From: Afipia sp.
GTDB taxonomy: Bacteria > Pseudomonadota > Alphaproteobacteria > Rhizobiales > Xanthobacteraceae
Assembly: GCA_017308575.1 (NCBI GenBank)
Contig: JAFKEQ010000003.1
Coordinates: 682,001 to 746,000 of the forward strand
DNA: 64,000 nucleotides
Direction: 5' to 3'
The translations under genes were made by a program, and so were the position numbers. Shown one piece after another: positions 42,605 through 52,021 of this stretch. Every line of letters starts with the position of its first letter. Position 1 is the first letter of the stretch. Below the pieces are notes generated by a model. That model did no database searches and was not told where the DNA came from. It was given only the letters and a program-made list of their open reading frames with translations.

Positions 42605-43491
42605 GAGACATTCCATCCGCGCTACAGACCAAACTGGATTCCGGCGTCACCACGCTGTGTCATTGCTGGAAGCTGACGCGGCGCGATGGCGTGGTGCAGG
42701 GCTTCACCGATCATGACGACGATCTCATCATCGATGGCTTGACGTACAAGGCGGGCACCGGTTTCACGTCGTCGGAAGCGACCAGCCGCTTCGACCTGTC
42801 GGTGGACGGCACGGAAATCGTGGGCGCGCTGTCGGACGATGCGTTGCTCGAAAGCGATCTTGCGGCGGGGCGCTACGATGCAGCCGCTGTGGAGACCTGG
42901 CTGGTGGACTGGAGCGATGTATCGCTAAAGGTGCTGACCGCGCGTTCGACGCTCGGTGAGGTGAAGCGCGAAGGGCAGGCGTTCAGCGCCGAACTGCGCG
43001 GGCTGGCGGACACGCTGGCGCAGGAGAGCGGGCGGCTGTTCACCGCGCGATGTAGCGCCGATCTCGGCGATGCGCGATGCCGGTTTGATCTGGTTGCGGC
43101 TGAACTCGAAGGCGATGGCGGCGTGGAGTCGATCGAAGCCACCTCGGCGCTTGTCGCAACCGGACTCGATGGGCTTGCCGAAGGCATCTTCACCGGCGGC
43201 AAGCTCACCTGGACCTCCGGCGCGAACAGCGGCCTGTCGGTCGAGATCAAGGAGCATCGCGTTGCGTCCGGCCACGCGCGGCTGTCGTTGTGGCAGGCCA
43301 TGCCGGAAGCAATCGCAACTGGCGATACATTCACGATCAGCGCGGGATGCGACAAGCGTTTCGTCACCTGCCGCGACCGTTTTCATAACGTCGTCAATTT
43401 CCGTGGTTTCCCGCACATTCCGGGCAACGATTTCGTCATCGCCTCGGCGGAAGCCGGCGCGGGCAACGACGGCGGATCAATGGCGGGGTGA
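42601..43491 (+). CDS. GTA baseplate hub protein, DUF2163 (g13)
   Basis: 296-aa DUF2163/BR0599-type hub: GFTDHDDDLIIDGLTYKAGT at the start and RDRFHNVVNFRGFPHIPGND at the end. Four cysteines, C-x8-C (ARCSADLGDARC) and C-x6-C (GCDKRFVTC), are spaced to hold an Fe-S cluster as in lambda gpL-like hubs; that is inference. Start is GTG 42601, overlapping g12 by 4 bases. Sometimes misannotated as a dehydrogenase. Confidence 0.88.
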   Translation: MRDIPSALQTKLDSGVTTLCHCWKLTRRDGVVQGFTDHDDDLIIDGLTYKAGTGFTSSEATSRFDLSVDGTEIVGALSDDALLESDLAAGRYDAAAVETWLVDWSDVSLKVLTARSTLGEVKREGQAFSAELRGLADTLAQESGRLFTARCSADLGDARCRFDLVAAELEGDGGVESIEATSALVATGLDGLAEGIFTGGKLTWTSGANSGLSVEIKEHRVASGHARLSLWQAMPEAIATGDTFTISAGCDKRFVTCRDRFHNVVNFRGFPHIPGNDFVIASAEAGAGNDGGSMAG

Positions 43492-43507
43492 GAGATGAAA
43501 CATTTCC

Positions 43508-43598
43508 ATTGTCATCACCGGGCTTGTCCCGGTGATCCCGATGGATTGAGCATAGTGCTTTCGTGATCGGGATGGCCGGGACAAGCCCGGCCATGACG
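43508..43598. repeat. Palindromic element, family E
   Basis: 91 bp with imperfect terminal inverted repeats (left TCACCGGGCTTGTCCCGGTGAT, pairing with ATGGCCGGGACAAGCCCGGCCAT on the right by its stem), between g13 and g14. Single copy here. Confidence 0.8.
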
Positions 43599-43622
43599 GC
43601 AGAACAGTTCCGGGCCTTATTA

Positions 43623-44066
43623 ATGACTCCCTCTCTCACCCGCGTCGCCATCGTCACCGAGGCGCGCGAATGGATCGGCACGCGCTATCGCCATCAGGCA
43701 TCGGTGAAAGGCGTCGGCTGCGATTGCCTCGGCCTCGTGCGCGGCGTCTGGCGCACCTGCGTCGGCGCGGAGCCGGAACTGCCGCCGCCTTACGCGCCGG
43801 ACTGGGCGGAAGCCTCCGGCATCGAGACGCTGGCGCAGGCCGCCACGCGCCATCTGGTGCCGGTGGAGCGCGACGATCTTCGCGGCGGCGATGTGCTGCT
43901 GTTTCGCTGGCGCGCCGGATATGTCGCCAAGCACGCCGCGATTGCGACCGGCGAGGGCACGATGATCCACGCGCACGATGGCGCGGCGGTGTGCGAGGTC
44001 GCGCTGTCGCCATGGTGGCAGCGGCGGCTGGCCTTCGTGTTCCGGTTTCCGGGGGTGTTGGACTGA
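43623..44066 (+). CDS. GTA NlpC/P60 cell wall peptidase (g14)
   Basis: 147-aa NlpC/P60 peptidase: catalytic Cys C35 in GCDCLGLVRG and His H104 in KHAAIATGEG. Probably cuts recipient peptidoglycan during DNA entry as proposed for RcGTA. Start at ATG 43623; sequence upstream in frame is repeat. Confidence 0.9.
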   Translation: MTPSLTRVAIVTEAREWIGTRYRHQASVKGVGCDCLGLVRGVWRTCVGAEPELPPPYAPDWAEASGIETLAQAATRHLVPVERDDLRGGDVLLFRWRAGYVAKHAAIATGEGTMIHAHDGAAVCEVALSPWWQRRLAFVFRFPGVLD

Positions 44067-44080
44067 TCAGGCATTCCTCC

Positions 44081-44150
44081 GCTCATTCCCGCGCAAGCGG
44101 GAATCCAGTGTGTTTTCCGTCTGGGTCTCCGCTTTCGCGGGGACGAGCGG
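44081..44150. repeat. Palindromic element, family F
   Basis: 70 bp, degenerate: GCTCATTCCCGCGCAAGCGG pairs loosely with CCGCTTTCGCGGGGACGAGC. Right after g14. Confidence 0.65.
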
Positions 44151-44171
44151 AAATAGCAACGAGCGGCCTCT

Positions 44172-44294
44172 TGTCCCGGACGCGGTGCGGCACGCAGTGC
44201 CGCTCCGCAGAGCCGGGACCGTTACGGGCGCTTTATCCTCTTGCGGTCCCGGATCAGCAGCGCACCGCTGTCGCGCTGCGCAGCATCCGGGACA
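44172..44294. repeat. Palindromic element, family A copy 6 (reverse, diverged)
   Basis: 123 bp, reverse orientation, more diverged on its right half than the other copies, ending 24 bases before the g15 start. Confidence 0.8.
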
Positions 44295-44317
44295 CCAGCA
44301 TCTATTACGGACTTCTC

Positions 44318-47300
44318 ATGGCAGCCCTTGTTCTTTCCATTGCCGGCGGCGCGGCGGGCGCGGTGTTCGGTCCCGCGGGTGCGATTGCGGGGCGCATCGC
44401 GGGCGCGCTCGCGGGAAATTTCATCGACCGCGCGCTGCTAACGCCGGACCGCAGCGTCCAGGGGCCGCGCCTTGCCGATCTCGACGTCATGGCCTCCACC
44501 GAAGGCGCGCCGATCCCGCGCGTCTACGGGCGCGCACGCCTGTCGGGTCAGGTGATCTGGGCCACACGGCTTGAGGAAGTGGTGTCCACCCGCACCGAGA
44601 GCGCCAGCGGCGGCAAGGGCGGCGTCGGCGGCGGCAGCGTCACCACAACCACATACTCTTATTATGCCAACTTCGCGGTGGCGCTGTGCGAAGGCGAGAT
44701 CGGCCATGTCGGCCGCATCTGGGCCGACGGCAAGCCGCTCGACACGTCGACGCTTAACATCCGCATTCATCGCGGCAGCGACGACCAGCCCGCAGACGAT
44801 CTGATCGTTGCGAAGGAGGGCGCGGACAATGCGCCAGCCTATCGCGGACTGGCCTACGCGGTGTTCGAGCGTCTTCCGCTGGCGGATTTCGGCAATCGCA
44901 TTCCGCAACTGTCGTTCGAGATCGTGCGGCCGGTGGGCCGGCTGGAACGGATGATGCGCGCGGTGACGCTGATCCCCGGCGCGACCGAATTCGGCTACGA
45001 GACATCGCCCGTGGTGCGCGTGCTTGGACCCGGCCAGTCCGCACCGGAAAACCGTCACGTCACCAACGCGGCCTCGGACGTCATCGCCTCGCTCGACGAT
45101 CTGCAGGCGACCTGTCCCAATCTCGAACGCGTCGCGATTGTCGTCGCGTGGTTCGGCAGCGATCTGAGCGCGGGCAATTGCCTAGTGCGGCCGGGCGTGG
45201 ACAACGCCATCAAGGTCACCTCCGGCGGCACATGGTCTGTCGCGGGCGTGAGCAGGCCGGGCGCTTATGTCGTGTCTTCTGTCGATGGGCGTCCGTCCTA
45301 CGGCGGCACGCCGTCGGACAGCAGCCTGCGCCATCTGATCACCGAGTTGAAAGCACGCGGACTGAAAGTCACGCTCTATCCGTTTTTGATGATGGACATT
45401 CCGCCCGGCAACACGCTGCCCGATCCGTGGAGCGGCGCGGCGTCGCAGCCAGCATTTCCCTGGCGCGGGCGGATCACCTGCGATCCCGCGCCCGGCGTTG
45501 CGGGCTCGCCCGACGGCACGGCGACGGCGGCGACGCAGATCGCGTCCTTCTTTTCCGGTGGCGGCACAAGCGGCTGGAATTATCGCCGCATGATTTTGCA
45601 TTACGCCAATCTCGCCAAGACGAGCGGCGGCGTCGACGCGTTCCTGATCGGATCGGAACTGAAAGCATTGACTCGCGTTCGCTCGTCATCGGGCGCGTAT
45701 CCGGCAGTGACTGCGCTGACGACCCTGGCCTCGGATGTAAAGGCCATCGTCGGCGCGGACACTGTCGTGACCTATGCGGCAGACTGGACGGAATACGGCT
45801 CGCACGTGATCGGCGACGAGGTGCGTTTCCCGCTCGATCCGCTGTGGGCGTCACCGGCCGTCGATGCGGTGGGTATCGATTACTACGCGCCGCTGTCGGA
45901 CTGGCGCGACGATGCGGGACATCAGGATGCATCGATCGCATCGTCTATTTACGATCGCGACTATCTCGCCGGAAATCTGAACGGCGGCGAAGCTTATGAC
46001 TGGTATTACGCCGACGATGGCGGGCGTACCGCGCAGGAGCGGCTGCCGATCACCGACGGTCTCGGCAAGCCGTGGATCTATCGCGCCAAGGATTTATGGA
46101 ACTGGTGGGCGAATGCGCATGTCGAGCGCGTCGATGGTGCGGAACTGGAGAGCGCGACCGCGTGGACCGCACGCAGCAAGCCGATCTGGCTGACGGAGCT
46201 TGGCTGTCCGGCGGTCGATAAAGGCGCGAACCAGCCGAGCGTGTTTCCCGATTCGAAATCCGCCGAGGGCAGCGTTCCTTACTTTTCCAACGGCCAGCGC
46301 GACGACCTGATCCAGCGCCGTTACATCGAAACGGTCATCACCGCTTTCGATTCCGAATTCGGCGGCGCTTTGAATCCCGTCTCGCCTGTCTATGGCGGCC
46401 GCATGATCGACGTGTCCGGCCTGCATCTGTGGACCTGGGAGGCGCGGCCCTATCCGGTGTTTCCCGCCGCGGTGGATGTGTGGAGCGACGGGCCGAACTG
46501 GCAGACGGGACACTGGCTGACGGGGCGACTGGGCGCAGCGCCGCTCGATGCGCTGGTCGGCGCGATCCTCGATGACGCGGATGTCGATGGCGCACGCACG
46601 GAAAACCTGCGCGAAAGCTGCGACGGCTATGTCATCGACAGGCCGATGTCGCCGCGCGCGGCGATCGATCCGCTGGCGATGGCCTATGGTTTCGATGCGA
46701 CGGTGGCAGGCGGCGAACTGACGTTCGTGCAGCGCGGCGCAGCGCCCGTTGCGGAGATGTCCGAAGACGATCTGGTCGATCCCGAGAAGGGCGCGCTGGC
46801 GCGGCTGGTCCGCGGACAAGAGACGGAATTACCGCGCGAAGTCAGTTTCGGATTCACCGATGGTGCTGCGGATTATCGTCGTTCCGCCGTCACCTCGCGG
46901 CGGCTGGTCGGCGGGTCGAACCGCGCGCTGCACTCGGACTTCGCGGTGGTGACGGACGACGCGGCAGCCACACGCCGCGCCGACATCTGGCTTCAGGACC
47001 TATGGGCGGGGCGCGAGAGCGCGGAGTTCGCGCTCGGCATGAAGGCGCTGACGCTGACGCCGGGCGATGTGATCGGCGTGACCATTAACGCGCGCCGCCG
47101 TCTGTTCGAAGTCGGCGAACTGGTCGACACCACCTCGCGGCAGCTGAAGGCGCGCAGCATCGACCCGGAAGTGTTTTCGGTGCCGCTGTTCGCGCCGCGC
47201 GTGAAGCCGCCGGCGATTCCGCCCGCGCTCGGACCGGTACAGGCATTGGTGCTCGATCTGCCGAGTCTCGACGCAACGGAGCCGCCGGTGCTGACGCGCC

Positions 47301-48163
47301 TTGCGGTGTTCGCCGATCCGTGGCCGGGCTCGGTGGCGGTGTGGCGCTCGACCGACGGGCTGAGTTTCACGCGCATGGCCAGCGTGCTTGCGCCGTCGAT
47401 CATCGGCGAGACGCTCGATCCGCTGCCTGCGGGCCCGACAAGTCGGTGGGATCGTGCAAACGAGGTGCGCGTGCAGCTTTATGGCGGCGCGCTGGCCTCC
47501 GCAGGCGATGCGCGCGTGCTGGACGGCGCGAGCGCCGCCGCCGTGCTCAACGCCGACGGCGAATGGGAAGTGCTGCAGTTCGCGAATGCCGAACTGATTG
47601 GCGACAAAATCTACCGGCTGTCGCGGTTGCTGCGCGGGCAGGCCGGAAGCGAATACGCCATCGCCGCGCCGCTTGCGGTAGGTGCGCCGTTCGTATTGCT
47701 GGACGATCATCTCGTCACGCTCGCCAGCGGCCTCGGCGCGCTGGATCGCGCCATCGATCTGCGCATTGTCGCCACGGGCCGCAGCCATGACGATCCGTCC
47801 GCACTGGCGCTGACGGTGACGCCGAAAGCCACGGCCTTGATGCCGTTGTCGCCGGTCCATGTCAGTGCAAGGCGCGGCGGCGACGGAATTCATGTCTCGT
47901 GGATTCGCCGGACCCGGCGCGATGGCGACAACTGGGGCGTCGAAGTGCCGCTCGGCGAAGACGTCGAGGGCTATACGCTGGAGATTCTGTCCGGCGCATC
48001 GGTGGTCCGAAGCATCGTCTGCACCACGTCTTCCGCAATCTATGCCAATGCCGACGAACTCGCGGACTTCGGCGCGCCGCAGTCAAGTCTGCACGGCCGT
48101 GTCGTGCAGATGTCGAGCACCGTAGGGCGGGGCCGTCCCGCCGAATTCACTCTCACGCTCTGA
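44318..48163 (+). CDS. GTA baseplate megatron / TIM-barrel protein (g15)
   Basis: 1281-aa tail-tip protein. N-terminus with glycine-rich hydrophobic segments (AGGAAGAVFGPAGAIAGRIA) and the GTA baseplate block RLADLDVMASTEGAPIPRVY; a GTA TIM-barrel glycosidase-like domain (about 330-640, with FLIGSELKALTRVRSS and DAVGIDYYAPLSDWRDD); a phage-tail_3-like domain; and a C-terminal fibronectin-like region. ATG 44318 chosen because the in-frame sequence upstream is g14 in another frame and repeat. Penetration tip and receptor complex of the particle. Confidence 0.92.
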   Translation: MAALVLSIAGGAAGAVFGPAGAIAGRIAGALAGNFIDRALLTPDRSVQGPRLADLDVMASTEGAPIPRVYGRARLSGQVIWATRLEEVVSTRTESASGGKGGVGGGSVTTTTYSYYANFAVALCEGEIGHVGRIWADGKPLDTSTLNIRIHRGSDDQPADDLIVAKEGADNAPAYRGLAYAVFERLPLADFGNRIPQLSFEIVRPVGRLERMMRAVTLIPGATEFGYETSPVVRVLGPGQSAPENRHVTNAASDVIASLDDLQATCPNLERVAIVVAWFGSDLSAGNCLVRPGVDNAIKVTSGGTWSVAGVSRPGAYVVSSVDGRPSYGGTPSDSSLRHLITELKARGLKVTLYPFLMMDIPPGNTLPDPWSGAASQPAFPWRGRITCDPAPGVAGSPDGTATAATQIASFFSGGGTSGWNYRRMILHYANLAKTSGGVDAFLIGSELKALTRVRSSSGAYPAVTALTTLASDVKAIVGADTVVTYAADWTEYGSHVIGDEVRFPLDPLWASPAVDAVGIDYYAPLSDWRDDAGHQDASIASSIYDRDYLAGNLNGGEAYDWYYADDGGRTAQERLPITDGLGKPWIYRAKDLWNWWANAHVERVDGAELESATAWTARSKPIWLTELGCPAVDKGANQPSVFPDSKSAEGSVPYFSNGQRDDLIQRRYIETVITAFDSEFGGALNPVSPVYGGRMIDVSGLHLWTWEARPYPVFPAAVDVWSDGPNWQTGHWLTGRLGAAPLDALVGAILDDADVDGARTENLRESCDGYVIDRPMSPRAAIDPLAMAYGFDATVAGGELTFVQRGAAPVAEMSEDDLVDPEKGALARLVRGQETELPREVSFGFTDGAADYRRSAVTSRRLVGGSNRALHSDFAVVTDDAAATRRADIWLQDLWAGRESAEFALGMKALTLTPGDVIGVTINARRRLFEVGELVDTTSRQLKARSIDPEVFSVPLFAPRVKPPAIPPALGPVQALVLDLPSLDATEPPVLTRLAVFADPWPGSVAVWRSTDGLSFTRMASVLAPSIIGETLDPLPAGPTSRWDRANEVRVQLYGGALASAGDARVLDGASAAAVLNADGEWEVLQFANAELIGDKIYRLSRLLRGQAGSEYAIAAPLAVGAPFVLLDDHLVTLASGLGALDRAIDLRIVATGRSHDDPSALALTVTPKATALMPLSPVHVSARRGGDGIHVSWIRRTRRDGDNWGVEVPLGEDVEGYTLEILSGASVVRSIVCTTSSAIYANADELADFGAPQSSLHGRVVQMSSTVGRGRPAEFTLTL

Positions 48164-48169
48164 GCGATC

Positions 48170-49963
48170 ATGACAGACACAATCCATCTCGGGATGCCTT
48201 TCATCGAAGGCAGCCAGGCGCAGAAGCATGTCACGCATAATGAAGCATTGCGGATATTGGACGCCGTCATCCAGATCGGCGTGCATGATATTGACCGGAC
48301 CGCGCCGCCTTCGACCCCGGTTGAAGGCGACCGGCATATCGTGGCGGGCGGCGCGACGGATGCGTGGGCGGAGCAGGCGAACGCTGTCGCCGTTTATGAG
48401 GATGGCGCGTGGCGCTTTCTGAGCCCGAAGCTCGGCTGGTGTGCATGGTCCGAGGCCGACGCGGCGCTGCTGGTTTACGACGGCTCGGCCTGGACCGATG
48501 TCGCGAGTGGCGGCGGCGAAGGCGGTTCGGGAAGCCTTGCACGCCTCGGCATCAATGACACTGCGAGCGATCCGAACCTGCTGACGGTGAAATCCAACGA
48601 CGTGCTGTTGAACGCCATCGACACCGGCGACGGCGGAACGGGCGATATGCGCCTGCAGATTTCCAAGGAAGCGGCCGGCGCGACGGCATCGGTAGTGTTC
48701 TCCGAAGCGTTTTCCGGCCGCGCCGAATTCGGCCTGGTGGGTTCGAATGCGTTCAAACTGAAAGTTTCGGACGACGGCACGACTTTTGTCGAAGCGCTGG
48801 TGATCGATCAGACATCGGGCAGCATCGCGCTGCCCCGTGGGCTTGCGCTCACCGGGGTGATTGCGCCGTCGCAGATCACGTCGAACCAGAACGATTACAA
48901 TCCGGCGGGAATCGTCTCGGCTTCGGTGCTGAACCTGTCGTCCGACGCGCTGCGGAGCGTCACCGGTCTTGCAGGCGGCAGCGAAGGGACGGTTATCGCC
49001 GTCGTCAACACCGGCGGTCAGATCATCAAGCTGCTGAACGAAAGCGCGTCGTCGACGGCCGCAAATCGTTTCGCCATCGGCAGCGATCTTTCCATCGCCG
49101 GAAAGCAGGCCGCGCTGTTGCGTTATGACGGCACCGCTTCGCGCTGGTATGCGCTGGTGCGGCCTGGCGGCCGCGAGGTGCTGACCGCGAACCGGACCTA
49201 CTATGTCCGCACGGACGGCAACGACGCCAACGATGGATTGTCGAACGCCTCCGGCGGCGCGTTTGCGACGATACAGCGGGCTTACGACATCATCACCACG
49301 CTCGATCTCGGCGGCTTTACCGTCACGATCCAGATCGCGGATGGCACATATACCGCCGGGCTGAATCAGACGGTCTCGCCGGTCGGTGGAAATGTCTCGA
49401 TCGTGGGAAATGTCGCCACGCCGGCGAACGTGATTATTTCGACCTCATCGGCGCCGGCTCTCGGATTCATCTCGCCCGTCAACGCCACCTTGTCCGGGCT
49501 GACTCTGCAGACGTCAGGAAGCACCAACAACCGTTGCATCAGCGCGGCCGGCGCGGGAGTCAATATCTTCATCGGTCCTTCGATGGTGTTCGGAAGCTGC
49601 AGCGGCTCCCATATTTTCTCCAACAGAAACGCGCTTGTGTCGCTCGACAACGATTACGCAATATCCGGAAGCGGCACCCGGCACTATGTCGCGGGACAGG
49701 GCGGAATCATCAGCGGGTCTGGAAAAACGGTCACATTGAGCGGCACGCCCGCGTTCTCGACCGCATTCGCTGACGCCTCCTTGTCCGGCATCATTCAGGC
49801 GCCGAACATGACTTATTCAGGGTCTGCCACCGGGTCACGTTATTCCGCCGCGTCAGGGGGCGTCATCAATACCGGCTCCGGCGGCAACACATCCTATTTC
49901 CCCGGCAATGCCGCGGGGGCGGGAACAAACGCGGGATCATCACCTTACGGCCTGTATTTCTGA
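48170..49963 (+). CDS. DUF2793 fibre/spike-like protein with beta-helix region
   Basis: 597 aa. N-terminal DUF2793 (1-105; LGMPFIEGSQAQKHVTHNEA ... WCAWSEADAALLVYDGSAW), then beta-rich and Gly/Ser/Thr-rich regions and a right-handed beta-helix-like C-terminal half (TYYVRTDGNDANDGLSNASG, repeated short Gly/Ala/Ser strands). DUF2793 proteins follow g15 in several GTAs and prophages and look like host-binding spikes. Receptor binding is inferred. Its 3' end overlaps the acyltransferase by 24 bases on the opposite strand. Confidence 0.82.
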   Translation: MTDTIHLGMPFIEGSQAQKHVTHNEALRILDAVIQIGVHDIDRTAPPSTPVEGDRHIVAGGATDAWAEQANAVAVYEDGAWRFLSPKLGWCAWSEADAALLVYDGSAWTDVASGGGEGGSGSLARLGINDTASDPNLLTVKSNDVLLNAIDTGDGGTGDMRLQISKEAAGATASVVFSEAFSGRAEFGLVGSNAFKLKVSDDGTTFVEALVIDQTSGSIALPRGLALTGVIAPSQITSNQNDYNPAGIVSASVLNLSSDALRSVTGLAGGSEGTVIAVVNTGGQIIKLLNESASSTAANRFAIGSDLSIAGKQAALLRYDGTASRWYALVRPGGREVLTANRTYYVRTDGNDANDGLSNASGGAFATIQRAYDIITTLDLGGFTVTIQIADGTYTAGLNQTVSPVGGNVSIVGNVATPANVIISTSSAPALGFISPVNATLSGLTLQTSGSTNNRCISAAGAGVNIFIGPSMVFGSCSGSHIFSNRNALVSLDNDYAISGSGTRHYVAGQGGIISGSGKTVTLSGTPAFSTAFADASLSGIIQAPNMTYSGSATGSRYSAASGGVINTGSGGNTSYFPGNAAGAGTNAGSSPYGLYF

Positions 49964-50989
49964 TGCAATTTGCTGCTGGTTGGAATTCTTAGTTGTCGGA
50001 ACGGTTTGTCTGATCAATTTCTGAAATGGCCTCTCGATAAGCCGATAGGTGATCGTCGAAACAATCGCGGTCCCGATTATCGTAAGAACAAGAACTGCAA
50101 ACGGTTGCGAGCCGAACCCAGCGGCTTTTACGGCATCTATTACGGGGCGATGCAGCAGGTACATCGAATAGGAGGCAGTTCCGAGATAAACAGCGGTGCG
50201 ATTTGCCAGCATCGCCGTCGCCAAAGGGGCCATTGTTGCTGTCGCAAGCAACCATACGACTGCGATTTGCGGAATGGGGTCGGACCACATCCCAAAGAAC
50301 GGTCCGTAGTTAAATGAGCGGTCGATACCGATCAGGCCAGACACTCTCGGGAAAGCAAGCGCGTACAACGCAATGCCAACCACGAAAGCGAAAGACCATG
50401 CGCGCGGTGAGATCGGGACACGCCGCAAATCGTAACGACTGAGCAAGACGCCAAAGAGGAATACCGGAAGGCACCTGACAACGGCAAACTGTTGAACTGC
50501 ATTCAGGTGCAGGATGTACGACAGCGCAATATAGGCCGCGCAAACCGCGACGAACGCCGCCGCGCTCTTGTCTCTGATCGCCCAAAGAACGACAAAGAAG
50601 GCGTAAAACTGCATCTCTGCAGGAATAGTCCAAAGCAATCGCCCGGCGCGCGCGAAGAACAAATGCTCTACAATGTTTGAGGTATTCACCGCATACAGGA
50701 CGCCTGCGGGCAGGACAAAAGAGGCGATTACAACGACGTAGTAGAGCGGCACCACCCGTCCAATTCGGTGCCTAGCGTATGTTCCGACCGTTTGAAAATT
50801 GAATGGCTGATCCAGGTAGATCGATCCGAGCAAATATCCGCTCAGCGCGAAGAAAAGCATAACGCCAAGCTGTCCACCGCCCCCTCCCAGTAGTCCACCC
50901 CATAGCTTCGTATCGCTGGTGACATGCGCGACGACAACGGTCAGCGCTGCCAAGCCTCGCAGGCCATCTAATTCCGGTTTTCTCTGCAT
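49940..50989 (-). CDS. Acyltransferase family 3 (OafA/NodX type)
   Basis: 349-aa membrane acyltransferase with about ten helices. The signature ELDGLRGLAALTVVVAHVTS (with the catalytic-type His) and FFALSGYLLG are clear. It O-acylates a surface glycan. ATG 50989 (MQRKPELDG) chosen; the longer reading adds 29 residues. Base composition is visibly lower in GC than the surrounding genes in places (24, 36 and 37 G+C in three 60-base lines counted by hand), suggesting transfer. Antisense, between fibre and lysis cassette. Confidence 0.88.
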   Translation of the reverse strand: MQRKPELDGLRGLAALTVVVAHVTSDTKLWGGLLGGGGGQLGVMLFFALSGYLLGSIYLDQPFNFQTVGTYARHRIGRVVPLYYVVVIASFVLPAGVLYAVNTSNIVEHLFFARAGRLLWTIPAEMQFYAFFVVLWAIRDKSAAAFVAVCAAYIALSYILHLNAVQQFAVVRCLPVFLFGVLLSRYDLRRVPISPRAWSFAFVVGIALYALAFPRVSGLIGIDRSFNYGPFFGMWSDPIPQIAVVWLLATATMAPLATAMLANRTAVYLGTASYSMYLLHRPVIDAVKAAGFGSQPFAVLVLTIIGTAIVSTITYRLIERPFQKLIRQTVPTTKNSNQQQIASEIQAVR

Positions 50990-51087
50990 TCGCCCCAAGC
51001 CGCTCCGCCATTCGCGTTGCCAGCCTATCACATAAAATTCCGACCACCACCGCCCCCTCGCTGGCCGCATATCCATGGAGTACTGAC

Positions 51088-51219
51088 ATGCTCAACGCCG
51101 CATTCGTGGCGCGCGTGATTGCGCCTGCTGAATGGATGGTCAAGCAGATCGCGGCGCGGCCAAAAACGGCGCTGGTCGTATGGATTCTGTCGCTCGCGCT
51201 TGTCGCGTGGGTGTTCTGA
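51088..51219 (+). CDS. Small single-pass membrane protein (43 aa)
   Basis: 43 aa: LNAAFVARVIAPAEWMVKQI, then a TM helix (TALVVWILSLALVAWVF). GGAG at 51076-51079 is well placed for ATG 51088, and the stop is 1 base before the endolysin gene. It looks like a small holin-like or lysis accessory protein of the cassette; function is inferred from position. Confidence 0.65.
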   Translation: MLNAAFVARVIAPAEWMVKQIAARPKTALVVWILSLALVAWVF

Positions 51220-51220
51220 C

Positions 51221-52021
51221 ATGGCGGCGGAGTCCTATGAGCAATCGCTCACACGTCTGCTGCGGAATGAGGGCGGGTATACCGATCATCCCGCCGATCC
51301 CGGCGGCCCGACCAACTTCGGCATCACGCTCAGTGATGCGCGGCGCTACTGGAAGGGCAACGCCACCGCCGCCGACATGCGCGGCATGCCGCAAAGCATC
51401 GCGCGCAGGATTTACCGCGAGCATTACTGGAACGCGTTGTGCTGCGACGAACTTCCGTCCGGCGTCGATTATGCCGTGTTCGACTATGGCGTGAATTCGG
51501 GCGTCGGCCGCGCCGGCAAGGTGCTCCGGCGTCTGCTCAAGCTGTCGGATCGCAGCAGCACCGTCAGTAACGAGGTGATCGCGGCCGCGAACGCATCTGC
51601 GCCGGGCGATCTTGTCATGGCCATTTGTGCCGAGCGGCTCGCATTTCTCAGGTCGCTGAAAACCTTCTCCGTGTTCGGGCGCGGATGGACCGCGCGCGTC
51701 GATGGCGTGCGCGTCGCGGCGCTGGCGATGGCGCAACGCCGCGCGCCTGCGCCGACGCCAGATAAGCGTAGTGACGCGTCATCCGCGAAGGCCATCGTGC
51801 CTGCGACCGTTCCGGCGGGCACGGCGTCCGCCGGTGCGGTGATCGCTGCCGGAGCGGCGAGCGCCGCGGCAACATCGCGTTGGGAGATCGCGGTGCTGGT
51901 GGCCATCGCCGCCGCGCTCGCGGCCGTCGCGGTTTTTTTGATCTGGCGCTGGCGCCGCCGCGCGCATCAGGAAGCGGCTGTCACGTCGCTCGCGGAAGGA
52001 GCATCCCATGGACTGGGCTAA
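51221..52021 (+). CDS. GH108 endolysin with C-terminal TM helix
   Basis: 266-aa glycoside hydrolase family 108 muramidase. Catalytic Glu E17 in RNEGGYTDHPADPGGPTNFG; the second half has the PG_binding_3 type SVFGRGWTARVDGVR. A Pro/Ala/Thr linker and one TM helix (IAVLVAIAAALAAVAVFLIW) near residues 228-250 follow. RcGTA release uses a GH108 endolysin, consistent with this one serving the GTA. Overlaps the holin gene by 14 bases. Confidence 0.9.
   Translation: MAAESYEQSLTRLLRNEGGYTDHPADPGGPTNFGITLSDARRYWKGNATAADMRGMPQSIARRIYREHYWNALCCDELPSGVDYAVFDYGVNSGVGRAGKVLRRLLKLSDRSSTVSNEVIAAANASAPGDLVMAICAERLAFLRSLKTFSVFGRGWTARVDGVRVAALAMAQRRAPAPTPDKRSDASSAKAIVPATVPAGTASAGAVIAAGAASAAATSRWEIAVLVAIAAALAAVAVFLIWRWRRRAHQEAAVTSLAEGASHGLG

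Noticed and set aside
29931-44294. Intact insertion sequence behind the palindromic repeats
   Set aside because: No transposase or RAYT-like HUH gene was found in the region; the elements are non-coding.
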